Assembly (NCBI RefSeq): GCF_008369115.1
Contig: NZ_VOAZ01000002.1
Location: forward strand, 372,001 to 436,000
DNA: 64,000 bases
Direction: 5' to 3'
Source of the DNA: Psychrobacter sp. ANT_WB68
GTDB taxonomy: Bacteria > Pseudomonadota > Gammaproteobacteria > Pseudomonadales > Moraxellaceae
Made by a program: the position numbers and the translations under genes. Positions 28,616 to 38,000 of the stretch are shown here, one piece after another (the first letter of the stretch is position 1; each line of letters opens with the position of its first letter). The notes below the pieces were generated by a model. The model was not told the DNA's origin, made no database searches, and saw only the letters and a list, made by a program, of their open reading frames with translations.

Positions 28616-28648
28616 AAAGCCTCCAAAGGTTTCTTTGGAGGCTTTTTT
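28616..28648 (+). terminator. Rho-independent terminator
   Basis: Arms GCCTCCAAAG (28619-28628) and CTTTGGAGGC (28633-28642) pair perfectly and a T-run follows. It lies about 190 bp after the glycine-zipper gene; the spacer between the two has no gene I can recognise. Confidence 0.9.
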
Positions 28649-28746
28649 AGTGTATATTTTTATACATGAATATACTTAATGTTGTTATGTATAAATATAT
28701 TTAATGGTAAGACATAATTATCAAGAATAATAATAATAGGTAATTT

Positions 28747-29766
28747 ATGATTGAAGGCAATGATTCAAAGCAGTTTTATATAGCGACTGCTAATTTACTT
28801 AATTTTGCCAATCCTAACCGAGTTTATTACGAAAACGCGCCTGCTTATACCAATAAGGAATACGAGCATAAGCTGCGCGGCATTACCGATTTGTTGGTAA
28901 AAGCACATGCTGACATTATCGCTGTACAAGAGGTATGGGATAGTCATGCGCTCGAGGCATTGGCGATTTCACTGGGTTTTAAGCCTGAGCATGTGATCAG
29001 TCCGCTGGCCAGTAATGACAGTGCAAGCCCTTATACCCAAGGCAAGGGAGCACAGAATACACCCGCCGTTGGTATTATCACTCGCTTCGAGCAGTTAGAG
29101 AGCACGTTGCTACAAAAGGTAGAACCAAAAGCGGTCATTGATATTCCTGATATAGGACCTTATGAGCGCTTTACTCGCCCACCGCTTATATTACGAGTGA
29201 ACGCTTATGGGCAGCCGATAACGATTATTACTGCCCATCTTAAAAGCAAACGTGCTTTGTTCTTACGTGATGCAAACGGTAATCTGTTAGAGGATATGAA
29301 CGATCCCAATATTCGGGTTCGTGCCAAACTGCGTAGTTTATGTATACGCGCAGCAGAAGCTGCCTCTATTCGCATGTCTATTATTGAGCGCTTACATCAT
29401 ACTCGCGAGCCGCTGATTTTGTTAGGTGATATGAATGATGTCACCGGTAGTGTCACGACCCAATTGATGACCGAAACTGGTGAAGTCAATTATGATAAAA
29501 GTATGCGTGACGTGGCATTGTTTGATGCGGCTCGTATCCAAGCCCGTTACGGTTGGATGAAAGATGTTGCTTATACCCATATTTATCAGGGTATGCCAGA
29601 AGTTATTGATCAGTTATTTGTTTCTGAAGAGTTTTTATCTGATAGTAAGTTTTCGCTCGGTCAGGTTGAGCGAGTTGACTACTTTAATGACCACTTAAAG
29701 TGGGATTATGCTGATAGAGTTACTGATCATGGTATTATAAGAGCGAAAATAAAACTTCATAATTAA
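28747..29766 (+). CDS. Endonuclease/exonuclease/phosphatase (EEP) family protein
   Basis: The protein is 339 aa without a signal peptide. Characteristic EEP segments are present: IATANLLNFANP at the start, ADIIAVQEVWD (catalytic Glu near residue 62), LILLGDMNDV (Asp/Asn pair near 230) and a C-terminal DRVTDHGIIRAKI (catalytic His). These make up the metal-dependent phosphodiesterase active site. The substrate could be nucleic acid, a phospholipid or a small phosphoester. The gene is monocistronic, upstream of and co-directional with a TetR gene. Confidence 0.82.
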   Translation: MIEGNDSKQFYIATANLLNFANPNRVYYENAPAYTNKEYEHKLRGITDLLVKAHADIIAVQEVWDSHALEALAISLGFKPEHVISPLASNDSASPYTQGKGAQNTPAVGIITRFEQLESTLLQKVEPKAVIDIPDIGPYERFTRPPLILRVNAYGQPITIITAHLKSKRALFLRDANGNLLEDMNDPNIRVRAKLRSLCIRAAEAASIRMSIIERLHHTREPLILLGDMNDVTGSVTTQLMTETGEVNYDKSMRDVALFDAARIQARYGWMKDVAYTHIYQGMPEVIDQLFVSEEFLSDSKFSLGQVERVDYFNDHLKWDYADRVTDHGIIRAKIKLHN

Positions 29767-29905
29767 TCCTGTTTGACAGTTAATTGGTGAATTATTTTTT
29801 AACCTATTCATGTCCCTTGCTTCATAGTATACAAGCGTTTATCATGCCTCTTCGTTGAGTATAGTAGCGGTGCTATTAGCCCAAATTACCGGTTGATAGA
29901 ATGTG

Positions 29906-29922
29906 GTCCTTTAATTTAGGAC
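29906..29922. promoter_or_regulatory. Candidate operator upstream of the TetR gene
   Basis: An inverted repeat GTCCT-N7-AGGAC lies about 60 bp before the TetR start. TetR regulators often autoregulate through such short palindromes. This is a positional inference only. Confidence 0.3.
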
Positions 29923-29982
29923 AGATACTATCTGATGAAGACTATATTTATGAAGATAGGGCGTAACAATAAGAGATTTATA

Positions 29983-30675
29983 ATGAGCGAAAATAAAGAC
30001 GACAAAATTGAAGATGTGCTGGTAGATTCAGAGCTGGCAAAAAAACTGGTCCCTAATAAATTTAAATTTACCAGTCAGCAAGGTCGTGCACGCCGTCAAA
30101 AGCTACTGATGGGCGCGAAAAAACTGAGTGAAACTCAAGCGATTAATGATATTACTTTAGCGGCTGTCTGCGAAGAAGCAGGTATTCCAAGAGCTTCTGC
30201 TTATCATTTCTTTCCAAATATCGAAGCGATATTTTTAGCATTGCGTTTTTTGAACGCGATCGATATCTTAGAAGTATTAACAACCGTTGAAACGGGTGAC
30301 TATGATAGATGGCAAGCGTATTTGACCGCGTTGATTGAGCGCTGTGTAAAAATCTTTGATGAAGATCAAACCAAAGCCAAGTTGATTTATGACACCAATA
30401 CCCCTGATTTTGAAGGCGACAGTTTTGGTGAGCATATGGACAATCAAGTGGTGCAATTGGTATACAAACGCCTATCAGAGCGTTATGAAGTGCCCAAGTT
30501 TGAAGATATTCAAGATGTGTTGTTGATTACTTTTAGTATTATTAACGCCATCTTTACTGTCTCTTATCGCCGTCATCAGAGCATTACTGATAAGTATTTG
30601 CAAGAAGCCAATACCGCGTCTATCGCTTATCTGCGCTGCTATCTGCCAGAAAAATTACCACGTAAAAATCGTTAA
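29983..30675 (+). CDS. TetR-family transcriptional regulator
   Basis: About 230 aa from the ATG at 29983, with AAGAGA upstream; two upstream in-frame ATGs would lengthen it by up to 16 residues. The N-terminal HTH (INDITLAAVCEEAGIPRASAYHFFPNIEAIFLAL) is clearly TetR-like, and the helical C-terminal domain presumably binds a ligand. The first 30 residues form a charged extension. Its target is unknown; no efflux or metabolic gene is directly divergent from it. Confidence 0.85.
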   Translation: MSENKDDKIEDVLVDSELAKKLVPNKFKFTSQQGRARRQKLLMGAKKLSETQAINDITLAAVCEEAGIPRASAYHFFPNIEAIFLALRFLNAIDILEVLTTVETGDYDRWQAYLTALIERCVKIFDEDQTKAKLIYDTNTPDFEGDSFGEHMDNQVVQLVYKRLSERYEVPKFEDIQDVLLITFSIINAIFTVSYRRHQSITDKYLQEANTASIAYLRCYLPEKLPRKNR

Positions 30676-30720
30676 TATTTATGGAATTAGGCTAGAGTTT
30701 TAAGCTAAATAACAAACGTA

Positions 30721-30748
30721 AAAAAGCCGACATGATGTCGGCTTTTTT
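30721..30748 (+). terminator. Rho-independent terminator of the TetR gene
   Basis: GCCGAC (30726-30731) pairs with GTCGGC (30737-30742), flanked by A- and T-runs, so it may act on both strands. It separates the TetR gene from a convergent lipoprotein gene. Confidence 0.9.
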
Positions 30749-30823
30749 GTTGCGCGTTTTTAATAAACGTTTATTAAATATTGATTGAACTTTTATTGAA
30801 TATTGATTGTGCTGTCAATGCGC

Positions 30824-31615
30824 CTACTTTTTATCAATCGTTGCTAGCACTTGACCATTACAAGTATCATCGCTTGAGTCTAGAGGTGCGTATTCTTCAT
30901 AATAACGCACGATGAGCGCTTGTAAAGTAACGTTGGTTTTTGAATCATGGGCATTGACGAAAGCTTCGCGTGCTTGCTCAAGCCAGCGATCGGCCATCCG
31001 AAAATGACTGTTTGATGATTTTACGCCACGTTCACATTGGTCGGTAGCTGCCCATATTAATGCCACTTCACTAAAAGCTATTTCACGCGGCGCATTCACG
31101 ATACCGCCACTATCTTTAAGGGCGTTTAAAGTTGCCCATAAATCAGGTCGCATTAACGTTGAGGTCGATGGGATATCTTCAATAAGCTCAAGCGCCTGTT
31201 CTTGATTATTTTTTAATGCTTGTAGAATAGTCTCTGCAGCTTGGGCGGCTTGCACAGCAGTGTCTGAACGACTATTCATACTGTCTTTATGAGTAGCGTA
31301 GTTCAGCCAAGCTTGAGCTTTGTAAGCAAAATATTTCTGGCGGGTGGTCATGTCTTTTTGCTGATAAACTTGTAGTTCGTTCAGCATGCAATTCATGGCG
31401 CGCTGTTGTACACTTTGGGCTGTATAATCAGTCGCTTGGCTTGTAGTGTCAGTGTTTTTTCTGATAAGGCAGTAGTCTGTTGCATTTAGCGTAGCGTTTT
31501 TTGGCGAAATGCTTGTAGTCGATACACAGGAAATAGTTGACAGAAGCAGTACAGCTGATAGCGCAGCACATAGGGGTTTTTTGTAAGGAACTGCTGTAAA
31601 TGCAGAGTAAGGCAT
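30824..31615 (-). CDS. Putative exported lipoprotein, function unknown
   Basis: The protein is 263 aa. A hydrophobic leader ends in LLLSTISC, a somewhat atypical lipobox (Thr at -3), with Cys near residue 30. The mature part is mostly helical with two further Cys near the centre and end (ATDQCERG, SDDTCNG) that could form a disulfide. Segments such as AWLNYATHKDSMNSRSDTAVQAAQAAETIL look TPR-like. It is probably periplasmic or membrane-tethered. No enzyme motif is recognised. Confidence 0.65.
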   Translation of the reverse strand: MPYSAFTAVPYKKPLCAALSAVLLLSTISCVSTTSISPKNATLNATDYCLIRKNTDTTSQATDYTAQSVQQRAMNCMLNELQVYQQKDMTTRQKYFAYKAQAWLNYATHKDSMNSRSDTAVQAAQAAETILQALKNNQEQALELIEDIPSTSTLMRPDLWATLNALKDSGGIVNAPREIAFSEVALIWAATDQCERGVKSSNSHFRMADRWLEQAREAFVNAHDSKTNVTLQALIVRYYEEYAPLDSSDDTCNGQVLATIDKK

Positions 31616-31721
31616 AAGATAAACCTTATAATAAGGTAGTGGGTATTAGAAGGTTGTTTGGACGGAGTTTAAAGTAGGTATCTTCTATAGTGGTGTCGTC
31701 ATCGAGAGTATTTTAGAAAAT

Positions 31722-32186
31722 TTAATTAACTACGGTATTCAATGATACATCAGTAGATTTTTTTGCAGGTAATAGTTTGATGTTCCAACGAATATAACGG
31801 TATTCAACAAGAGGGGTTTTAGTGACTTTACCAGCTACTTGACGCATTAATGGTATGTCAGCATAGTTTTTTCCATCTATACTAGCTTGAGCACTAATAG
31901 GATATGCTTCACCAGTGAATGTCATGCTGGTGGGGATTGGCAGGGTAATAGTTAAGTCATTGATATCTTGTGCTAAGGTATTAGTGTAAGTGACTTTATA
32001 CTGAATAATAGTGCCAGCTGCTGCAGTTCGTACAGGTATGTAAGTTATTTTGCCTCGCTCATGGATAACTACTTTATTCGTTATCAGTTCCATTTTTAGT
32101 CCATTGTTAGCATAGGCCGTATTGTATAAAAATCCAGAGAATAGAGGTACTAATACTATAATCTGTAAAAGACTAAGGCGATTCAT
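31722..32186 (-). CDS. Exported DUF11-like protein
   Basis: The protein is 154 aa from the ATG at 32184-32186, which has GAGGAAG upstream; an in-frame TTG 18 bp further upstream overlaps that ribosome-binding site and is rejected. A signal peptide (about residues 1-26, ending NTAYA) precedes a beta-sandwich with the DUF11 pattern GTIIQYKVTYTNTLAQDINDLTITLPIPTSMTF. It is probably a secreted or periplasmic protein. Function unknown; the lipoprotein gene lies 106 bp downstream. Confidence 0.7.
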   Translation of the reverse strand: MNRLSLLQIIVLVPLFSGFLYNTAYANNGLKMELITNKVVIHERGKITYIPVRTAAAGTIIQYKVTYTNTLAQDINDLTITLPIPTSMTFTGEAYPISAQASIDGKNYADIPLMRQVAGKVTKTPLVEYRYIRWNIKLLPAKKSTDVSLNTVVN

Positions 32187-32204
32187 ATTATATTTCTTCC
32201 TCAA

Positions 32205-32970
32205 CTTATATCACTATCTGCTTGCGTATTAAGTATAAATTTGCTTATTGTCATTGGCTATTATGGACTGTGAATATTGCATCAAGATATAAACTAGATA
32301 GCGCCTCAAGATTTTAAGAATTATGATGTAATTCTAACGAATATGCTATTTAATTATGGAGTGTTAAATAGTGATGACTTTATCTTCAGATAACTAACTA
32401 TAAATATTACCTTGTTTTTATAGTCATGTTTGGATTATGAACTTTCCATAATTGAACCTCACTTAAATCTTTATTAATAACTAATCTTAGTATTATAGGT
32501 GGTTTATTTTTGATAAAGGATATGAGGTGTATAGACAGTATTAAACTTGCTAAAAATCCTTAAGTAAGTCATTGCAAGAATAGCGAATTATTATCGACTC
32601 TGTCTTCAAATATTCATCTAATAACTAATCACTATTTATTTCAGAAATACTTGTCATATTGGCATTTATTCATAGCTATAAACAAACCCTTAATAAGTAA
32701 CTATAATAGAGTGTCATTATCATTTGATAGTGAGTGTCAGATATAGGCTCTCGTCAGGTTTTACAACGATATCTATTTATCTCGCTATGCTAATAGACAG
32801 TGATATAAGTTGCTTAGATTTTTCTGTCATCACCATGAAATATAATGCAATGCTTAGATGCAGCAAGGAAGTCATCAAGTAATCGATTGCTCATTAGAAT
32901 ACGTACCACACTCTGATTTAATAACACCCTGTCATTGTGCAGGGCTGACTGATAAAAAGGATTAAGAAAG
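32205..32970. other. Long intergenic region upstream of aceE
   Basis: About 770 bp of AT-rich DNA between the DUF11 gene and aceE. It must contain the aceE promoter, but I see no recognisable PdhR-like or other site, no RNA gene and no ORF worth reporting. Its length suggests a long leader or lost gene. Confidence 0.4.
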
Positions 32971-35784
32971 ATGAATTATTATAAGGATGCTGATAGCACC
33001 GAAACCCAAGAATGGCTGGAAGCCTTTGAGTCCGTTATCAAACATGCTGACAAGGATCGGGCGCAGTTTTTATTAAAAGCGTTATACAACATGGCGGTAC
33101 AAGAAGGGCTGCCCTTTAACCGTCTCGATACGGCGTATATCAATACCATCGCAGTCGAAGATGAACCGATGTACCCAGGCGACTTGACGATTGAGCGTAA
33201 AATTCGCGCTTTGATTCGTTACAATGCGTTGGCAATGGTTATGCGTGCCAATAAAAATGACGATGATTTGGGTGGTCACTTAGCGACCTTCGCTTCAAGT
33301 GCGACTCTTTATGAAACAGGCTTTAACCATTTCTTCCGTGCTGCCAGTGATCATTTCGGCGGTGACATGATTTATTATCAAGGTCACTCAGCGCCTGGTA
33401 TTTATGCGCGCTCTTATTTAGAAGGTCGTCTGACCGAAGAGCAGTTAGAAAACTTCCGCCGTGAAGTGGGCGGCAAGGGTCTCTCAAGCTATCCGCATCC
33501 GTACTTAATGCCAGATTATTGGCAGTTCCCAACCGTGTCGATGGGCTTGGGTCCGATTATGTCCATTTACCATGCGCACGTGCATCGTTATATGGAAAAC
33601 CGCGGTTTGTTAGAGAAAGAGGATCGCAAGATTTGGACGTTCTTGGGTGATGGTGAGACCGATGAGCCAGAAAGCTTGGGTGCCATTTCGCTTGCCGGCC
33701 GTGAGAAATTGGACAATTTAATTTGGGTCGTCAACTGTAACTTACAGCGCCTTGATGGACCAGTGCGTGGTAACGGCAAGATTATTCAAGAGCTTGAGTC
33801 CGTATTCCGCGGTGCTGGCTGGCGTGTAATTAAGGTGATTTGGGGTGGTCAGTGGGATACCTTGTTAGATAAAGATACGACTGGTGTGCTTAAGTATCGC
33901 ATGGAAGAAGCGGTCGACGGTGAATATCAGTTGTATGAAGCCCGTACGCCTGAATTTACGCGTAAAGAGTTTTTCGGTAAATATCCAGAGCTAGAAGAGA
34001 TGGCAAACGAGCTATCTGACCATGATATCTCACGCTTAAACCGCGGTGGTCATGATCCGATGAAGGTGTATGCTGCTTTTAGTGAAGCCATGAAAACCAA
34101 AGGTCAACCGACCGTTGTCTTGGTCAAAACCGTTAAAGGTTATGGTTTGTCGACCCAAGCGCAAGCGGTAAATAAATCGCATCAAATCAAGAAATTGGAT
34201 CATGAAGCCCTGATGTATTTCCGTGATCGCTTTGATTTACCTTTTACCGATGAAGAGTTAGAGACGCTACCGTTTTATCGCCCGAAAGAAGATTCTTTGG
34301 AGATGAAGTACTTAAAAGGTCGTCGTGAAGCCTTAGGTGGTCATCTGCCCAATCGCCGTAGTGGTCATATTCCATTGAATATTCCAGATTTATCTATTTT
34401 TGATCGCATACTGAAAGGCAGTAATGGTAAAGAACAATCGACCACCATGGTGTTTGTACGCCTCTTATCTGCGATGTTAAAAAATAAAGACATTCAAGAC
34501 CGCGTTGTGCCTATCGTTCCTGATGAAGCGCGTACCTTTGGTTTAGAAGGTATGTTCCGTCAATTGGGGATTTACTCGGCTTCTGGACAAAAGTATACCC
34601 CAGAAGACAGTGAAGCTTTGATGGGTTATAAAGAAGCCATCGATGGTCATATGCTAGAGGAAGGTATCAACGAAGCGGGTGCGATGAGTACCTGGATTGC
34701 ACTGGCAACCAGTTATTCTGTCAATGCGTTACCGATGATTCCAATGTATATTTACTACTCGATGTTTGGTTTCCAACGTATTGGTGACCTTGCATGGGCG
34801 GCAGGTGACTGTCAGGCGCAAGGCTTCTTACTTGGCGCAACAGCAGGTCGTACTACGCTAAATGGCGAAGGCTTGCAGCATCAAGATGGCCATTCTCAGA
34901 TTCTATTTAACGTCGTACCAAACTGCGTGACTTACGATCCTTGCTTTGGTTATGAGCTGGCAGTGATTATGCATGATGGTCTACGCCGCATGTATGGCGA
35001 GGGCGAACGCGTTTATTATTACTTAACCTTAATGAATGAAAACTACGAACAACCTGCTATGCCAGAAGGCGTGGAAGAAGGTATTAAGCGTGGTATGTAC
35101 TTGCTAGAAGACAACGGCTCAAGCCAAGTTCAGCTACTCGGTTCTGGTGTTATTTTACGTGAAGTACAAAAAGCGGCACGAATATTACAAGACGAGTTTA
35201 ACATCAGCTCCAATGTATGGAGCGTGACCAGCTTTAACGAGCTGACTCGCGATGGCATGGCGTGTGATGACTATAACCGCCTGCATCCGATGGAAGAAGA
35301 GATAGTGCCTTGGGTTACTGAGCAGCTGGCTCCGCACGAAGGTATCGTGGTTGCCGCAACAGATTATATGCGTAACTACTCAGAGCAAATCCGCGCATGG
35401 TTACCGGACAATCGCCCTTATACGACTTTAGGTACTGATGGCTATGGTCGCTCAGACACCCGTGAGCAATTACGTAGCTTCTTCCATGTCGATGCCGCTC
35501 ACATTGTTGTAGCAACGCTTAAGCGCTTAGCCGATGAAGGTGAAGTTGAGATGCGTCTGGTAAAAGACGCTATTTCAAGCTTTGGTATCGAAGCGGATCA
35601 ACCGCCTGCATGGCAACAACAGCCTTATTATGATCATTTCCCAGACGCGCCAGCCCCTGATAATGTTAATCCGAGTCCTGTACCAGAGTTTGTCGATGAA
35701 GATGATGATGAAATAAGTAGCGAAGGTCGCGCAGAGGACCCAGCTGACGCCGCCTTACTCAATGATGATGACGTCAAAGAATAG
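32971..35784 (+). CDS. aceE: Pyruvate dehydrogenase E1 component (homodimeric type)
   Basis: The protein is 937 aa; the usual length is about 890, and the excess is an acidic C-terminal tail (DEDDDEISSEGRAEDPADAALLNDDDVKE). The thiamine-diphosphate motif GDGETDEPESLGAI...NCNLQRLDGP starts near residue 226, and YYQGHSAPGIYAR and GEGLQHQDGHSQ are also typical. It decarboxylates pyruvate and acetylates the lipoyl groups of E2. It precedes aceF by 39 bp. No lpd (E3) follows, so E3 is encoded elsewhere. Confidence 0.98.
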   Translation: MNYYKDADSTETQEWLEAFESVIKHADKDRAQFLLKALYNMAVQEGLPFNRLDTAYINTIAVEDEPMYPGDLTIERKIRALIRYNALAMVMRANKNDDDLGGHLATFASSATLYETGFNHFFRAASDHFGGDMIYYQGHSAPGIYARSYLEGRLTEEQLENFRREVGGKGLSSYPHPYLMPDYWQFPTVSMGLGPIMSIYHAHVHRYMENRGLLEKEDRKIWTFLGDGETDEPESLGAISLAGREKLDNLIWVVNCNLQRLDGPVRGNGKIIQELESVFRGAGWRVIKVIWGGQWDTLLDKDTTGVLKYRMEEAVDGEYQLYEARTPEFTRKEFFGKYPELEEMANELSDHDISRLNRGGHDPMKVYAAFSEAMKTKGQPTVVLVKTVKGYGLSTQAQAVNKSHQIKKLDHEALMYFRDRFDLPFTDEELETLPFYRPKEDSLEMKYLKGRREALGGHLPNRRSGHIPLNIPDLSIFDRILKGSNGKEQSTTMVFVRLLSAMLKNKDIQDRVVPIVPDEARTFGLEGMFRQLGIYSASGQKYTPEDSEALMGYKEAIDGHMLEEGINEAGAMSTWIALATSYSVNALPMIPMYIYYSMFGFQRIGDLAWAAGDCQAQGFLLGATAGRTTLNGEGLQHQDGHSQILFNVVPNCVTYDPCFGYELAVIMHDGLRRMYGEGERVYYYLTLMNENYEQPAMPEGVEEGIKRGMYLLEDNGSSQVQLLGSGVILREVQKAARILQDEFNISSNVWSVTSFNELTRDGMACDDYNRLHPMEEEIVPWVTEQLAPHEGIVVAATDYMRNYSEQIRAWLPDNRPYTTLGTDGYGRSDTREQLRSFFHVDAAHIVVATLKRLADEGEVEMRLVKDAISSFGIEADQPPAWQQQPYYDHFPDAPAPDNVNPSPVPEFVDEDDDEISSEGRAEDPADAALLNDDDVKE

Positions 35785-35823
35785 CCAAAAGACAAGGCAA
35801 TCATAATACAAGGAGAATTACGG

Positions 35824-37566
35824 ATGGACATTAAAGCCCCCGATTTGGGTGTTGATAGCGCCGAAGTCAGTGAGATTATGGTCGAAGTTGGCGACGTTAT
35901 TGCAAAAGACGACAATATCATTTTATTAGAATCTGACAAGGCGTCAGTAGAAGTACCGAGCTCGGCTGCCGGCAAAGTAACTAAAATTAGCGTGGCAGTT
36001 GGTGATCAAGTGAGCGAAGGTATGGTCCTCATTGAGATTGATAGCGAAGCTGATACTGACAGCCAAAACCATAGTCCAAGCACTGATACAGAAAATAAAG
36101 GAACGCCAATCGCTGATCAACAAAATGAAAATCAAGCAGACAGCAAAGCAGCTCAATCAAATACTTCTAAACCTGTCCAACAAACAGGTGAACAAGCAAG
36201 AAAAGCAACGACTCATGCCTTGCCGGACTTAGGAGTCGATGAAGCGCAAGTGTCTGAGATTATGGTCAGTGTCGGTGATATCGTCAGTGCTGATCAGTCG
36301 ATTTTGTTGATTGAATCTGATAAAGCGTCGGTTGAAGTGCCGGCGCCAGAAGCTGGAAAGGTTGAAAAAATATTAGTGCAAGCCGGTGATATGGTCGCAA
36401 ACGGTCAAGACTTTATTGTCATTATTGGTGAAAGCTCTGATAGCACCAGTAGTACGAATGAGACTAAAGCACATATTTCTCAGTCGCAAGAGTCAAAAGC
36501 TGCTGATTCAACCAATAAAGCTGAGTCGGCTGAGAAATCTCATCAGTCGCAGACAACAAGCGCGCCAAAACAAGCTACTAAATCTACGACTGATACTAGT
36601 GCTGCAAATGATAAGCTTACCGAAGCACAAGTCAATAAAAAAATGGTCGATATCCATGCCGGTCCTGCCGTGCGTAAGCTTGCGCGTCAGCTAGGAGTTG
36701 ATATCTCCCAAGTAACGGGTTCGGCGCTCAATGACCGTATTTTAAAAGAAGATTTATTTGCACATGTGAAAGATAGCCTGAATACTCAAAAAACGGTACC
36801 TGCTAGTGTTAATGGAGTCAGCTCAAGCCTACCAAGCTTACCTGATATGAGTAATACTGAAATATGGGGTGAGACAGAGGTACAAGACTTAAGCCGCCTC
36901 CAAAAAGTGTCAATACCGCAGCTTAATTATAATACCTTACTGCCGCAAGTGACGCAGTTTGACTTGTCTGATATCACTGACACTGAAAAGTTACGTGGTG
37001 AGCTCAAAGGCAGTATGAAAGCAGAAGGTATCGGTTTCACTATTTTAGCCTTTGTTGTTAAAGCAACTGCGTATGCTTTAACCCAGCATCCACGTTTTAA
37101 CAGTCATTTGAGTGACGATAATACCCAAGTTATCTTACGTAAGAGCGTCAATATGGGTATTGCGGTGGCGACTGACGACGGCTTGATTGTACCTGTCATC
37201 AAAAATGTGCAAGATAAAGGTCTGAAGCAGATTGCCATTGAAATTGGGGAACTTGCGGTCAAAGCCCGTGATAAGAAGCTAACGACCAAAGACTTGCAGG
37301 GCGCAAGCTTTACGATATCAAGTCAAGGTAATCTAGGTGGTACGGCATTTACGCCACTGGTAAATTGGCCACAAGTGGGCATTTTAGGGATATCAGAAGC
37401 AAGTATGCAGCCTCGTTGGAATGCAGCTAAGCAAACCTTTGAGCCGCGTTTGATGTTGCCACTATCGCTATCTTATGATCATCGCGTGATTAATGGCGCT
37501 GATGCAGCCGTATTTACCCGCTATATTGCAAGCTTATTGGCTGATCCACGCCGTATTTTGCTATAG
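35824..37566 (+). CDS. aceF: Dihydrolipoamide acetyltransferase, E2 of pyruvate dehydrogenase
   Basis: The protein is 580 aa. Two lipoyl domains carry ESDKASVEVP with lipoylated lysines near residues 39 and 167. Long Ala/Ser/Thr/Gln-rich linkers separate them from a peripheral-subunit-binding domain (AGPAVRKLARQLGVDISQVTG, about 278-315) and the catalytic domain, which ends SYDHRVINGADAAVF. Asn replaces Asp in the DHRxxDG motif, as is usual in Pseudomonas/Azotobacter-type E2p. A mobile element is integrated in the terminator just downstream, leaving the coding sequence intact. Confidence 0.98.
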   Translation: MDIKAPDLGVDSAEVSEIMVEVGDVIAKDDNIILLESDKASVEVPSSAAGKVTKISVAVGDQVSEGMVLIEIDSEADTDSQNHSPSTDTENKGTPIADQQNENQADSKAAQSNTSKPVQQTGEQARKATTHALPDLGVDEAQVSEIMVSVGDIVSADQSILLIESDKASVEVPAPEAGKVEKILVQAGDMVANGQDFIVIIGESSDSTSSTNETKAHISQSQESKAADSTNKAESAEKSHQSQTTSAPKQATKSTTDTSAANDKLTEAQVNKKMVDIHAGPAVRKLARQLGVDISQVTGSALNDRILKEDLFAHVKDSLNTQKTVPASVNGVSSSLPSLPDMSNTEIWGETEVQDLSRLQKVSIPQLNYNTLLPQVTQFDLSDITDTEKLRGELKGSMKAEGIGFTILAFVVKATAYALTQHPRFNSHLSDDNTQVILRKSVNMGIAVATDDGLIVPVIKNVQDKGLKQIAIEIGELAVKARDKKLTTKDLQGASFTISSQGNLGGTAFTPLVNWPQVGILGISEASMQPRWNAAKQTFEPRLMLPLSLSYDHRVINGADAAVFTRYIASLLADPRRILL

Positions 37567-37598
37567 GTTTTATGGTTAAGCAAAAGTAATATGATTTA

Positions 37599-37628
37599 TA
37601 AAAAGACTGTCTACGGATGGTCTTTTTT
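37599..37628 (+). terminator. aceF Rho-independent terminator, overlapping the left attachment site
   Basis: AAAAAGACTGTC (37600-37611 region) pairs with GATGGTCTTTTT around a TACG tetraloop, with two G-U wobble pairs in RNA, and a T-run follows. The 3' half of this terminator is the attL core of the integrated element. Confidence 0.85.
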
Positions 37629-37633
37629 ATTGT
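37610..37633 (+). repeat. attL core, 24-bp direct repeat
   Basis: It begins TCTACGGATGG and ends TTTATTGT, identical to 47383-47406. It lies inside the aceF terminator, so the chromosomal target is a terminator rather than a tRNA gene. Confidence 0.85.
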
Positions 37634-37680
37634 ATTAAGTAATTGTTTTAATTAACAATATTTTTATTTGAATTTGATTT

Positions 37681-37766
37681 GGTAGCCGTTTTGGTAGCCG
37701 TTTTGGTAGCCGTTTTGGTAGCCGTTTTGGTAGCCAGTAGCTTTAATTTTTGACTATTTGTAGCCA
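37681..37766 (+). repeat. Left-end 12-bp iterons (GGTAGCCGTTTT), candidate integrase arm sites
   Basis: Five head-to-tail copies start at 37681, 37693, 37705, 37717 and 37729 with a 12-bp period, the last one truncated. A degenerate GTAGCCA follows at about 37758. The same motif occurs twice at the right end (47243-47262), in the same orientation. Position and direct repetition suggest arm-type binding sites for the P4-type integrase. Confidence 0.6.
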
Positions 37767-37790
37767 TAGGAGAATTTAATTATTTATCTA

Positions 37791-37997
37791 TTAACTGTCA
37801 GGTTTACGAGCGTCAACGGTTCGGACAATTATATTTATCGGCCGCACCTCGTTATCATCAGTAACGCCCTTATCAAGTCCCAGTAGCTTTGCTTTTGACA
37901 TGGTAGCAGCAACCATAGCAGACGCCTGTCCATTGGCTTTGGCGGTCAATCTAGCATCGTCCAATTCTGTCATCAGGTCATCAATATTCATTTGCAT
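37791..37997 (-). CDS. Small element protein, KLLGLD family, paralogue 3
   Basis: The protein is 68 aa. The segment DDLMTELDDARLTAKANGQASAMVAATMSKAKLLGLDKG aligns with its two upstream neighbours. The pattern (helix, then S/A-M/I-V-A-T-M..AKLLGLDK) resembles the helical domain of small phage terminase-like or packaging-associated proteins; this is a weak family impression. GGGATA at the end of the previous gene could be its ribosome-binding site; an in-frame ATG two codons inside is an alternative start. Last gene of a four-gene operon. Confidence 0.6.
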   Translation of the reverse strand: MQMNIDDLMTELDDARLTAKANGQASAMVAATMSKAKLLGLDKGVTDDNEVRPINIIVRTVDARKPDS

Positions 37998-38000
37998 TCT

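Noticed and set aside
32205..32970. Possible small RNA or lost gene upstream of aceE
   Set aside because: No hairpin-terminator, promoter pair or coding bias strong enough to name a feature.
36800..37566. Loss of the catalytic Asp in the AceF DHRxxDG motif
   Set aside because: HRVING is the normal form in Pseudomonas/Azotobacter-type E2p enzymes, so it is not an inactivating change.
37681..37740. Possible CRISPR array
   Set aside because: The repeat unit is only 12 bp with a 4-nt constant spacer and no variable spacers or cas genes; it fits integrase arm iterons better.
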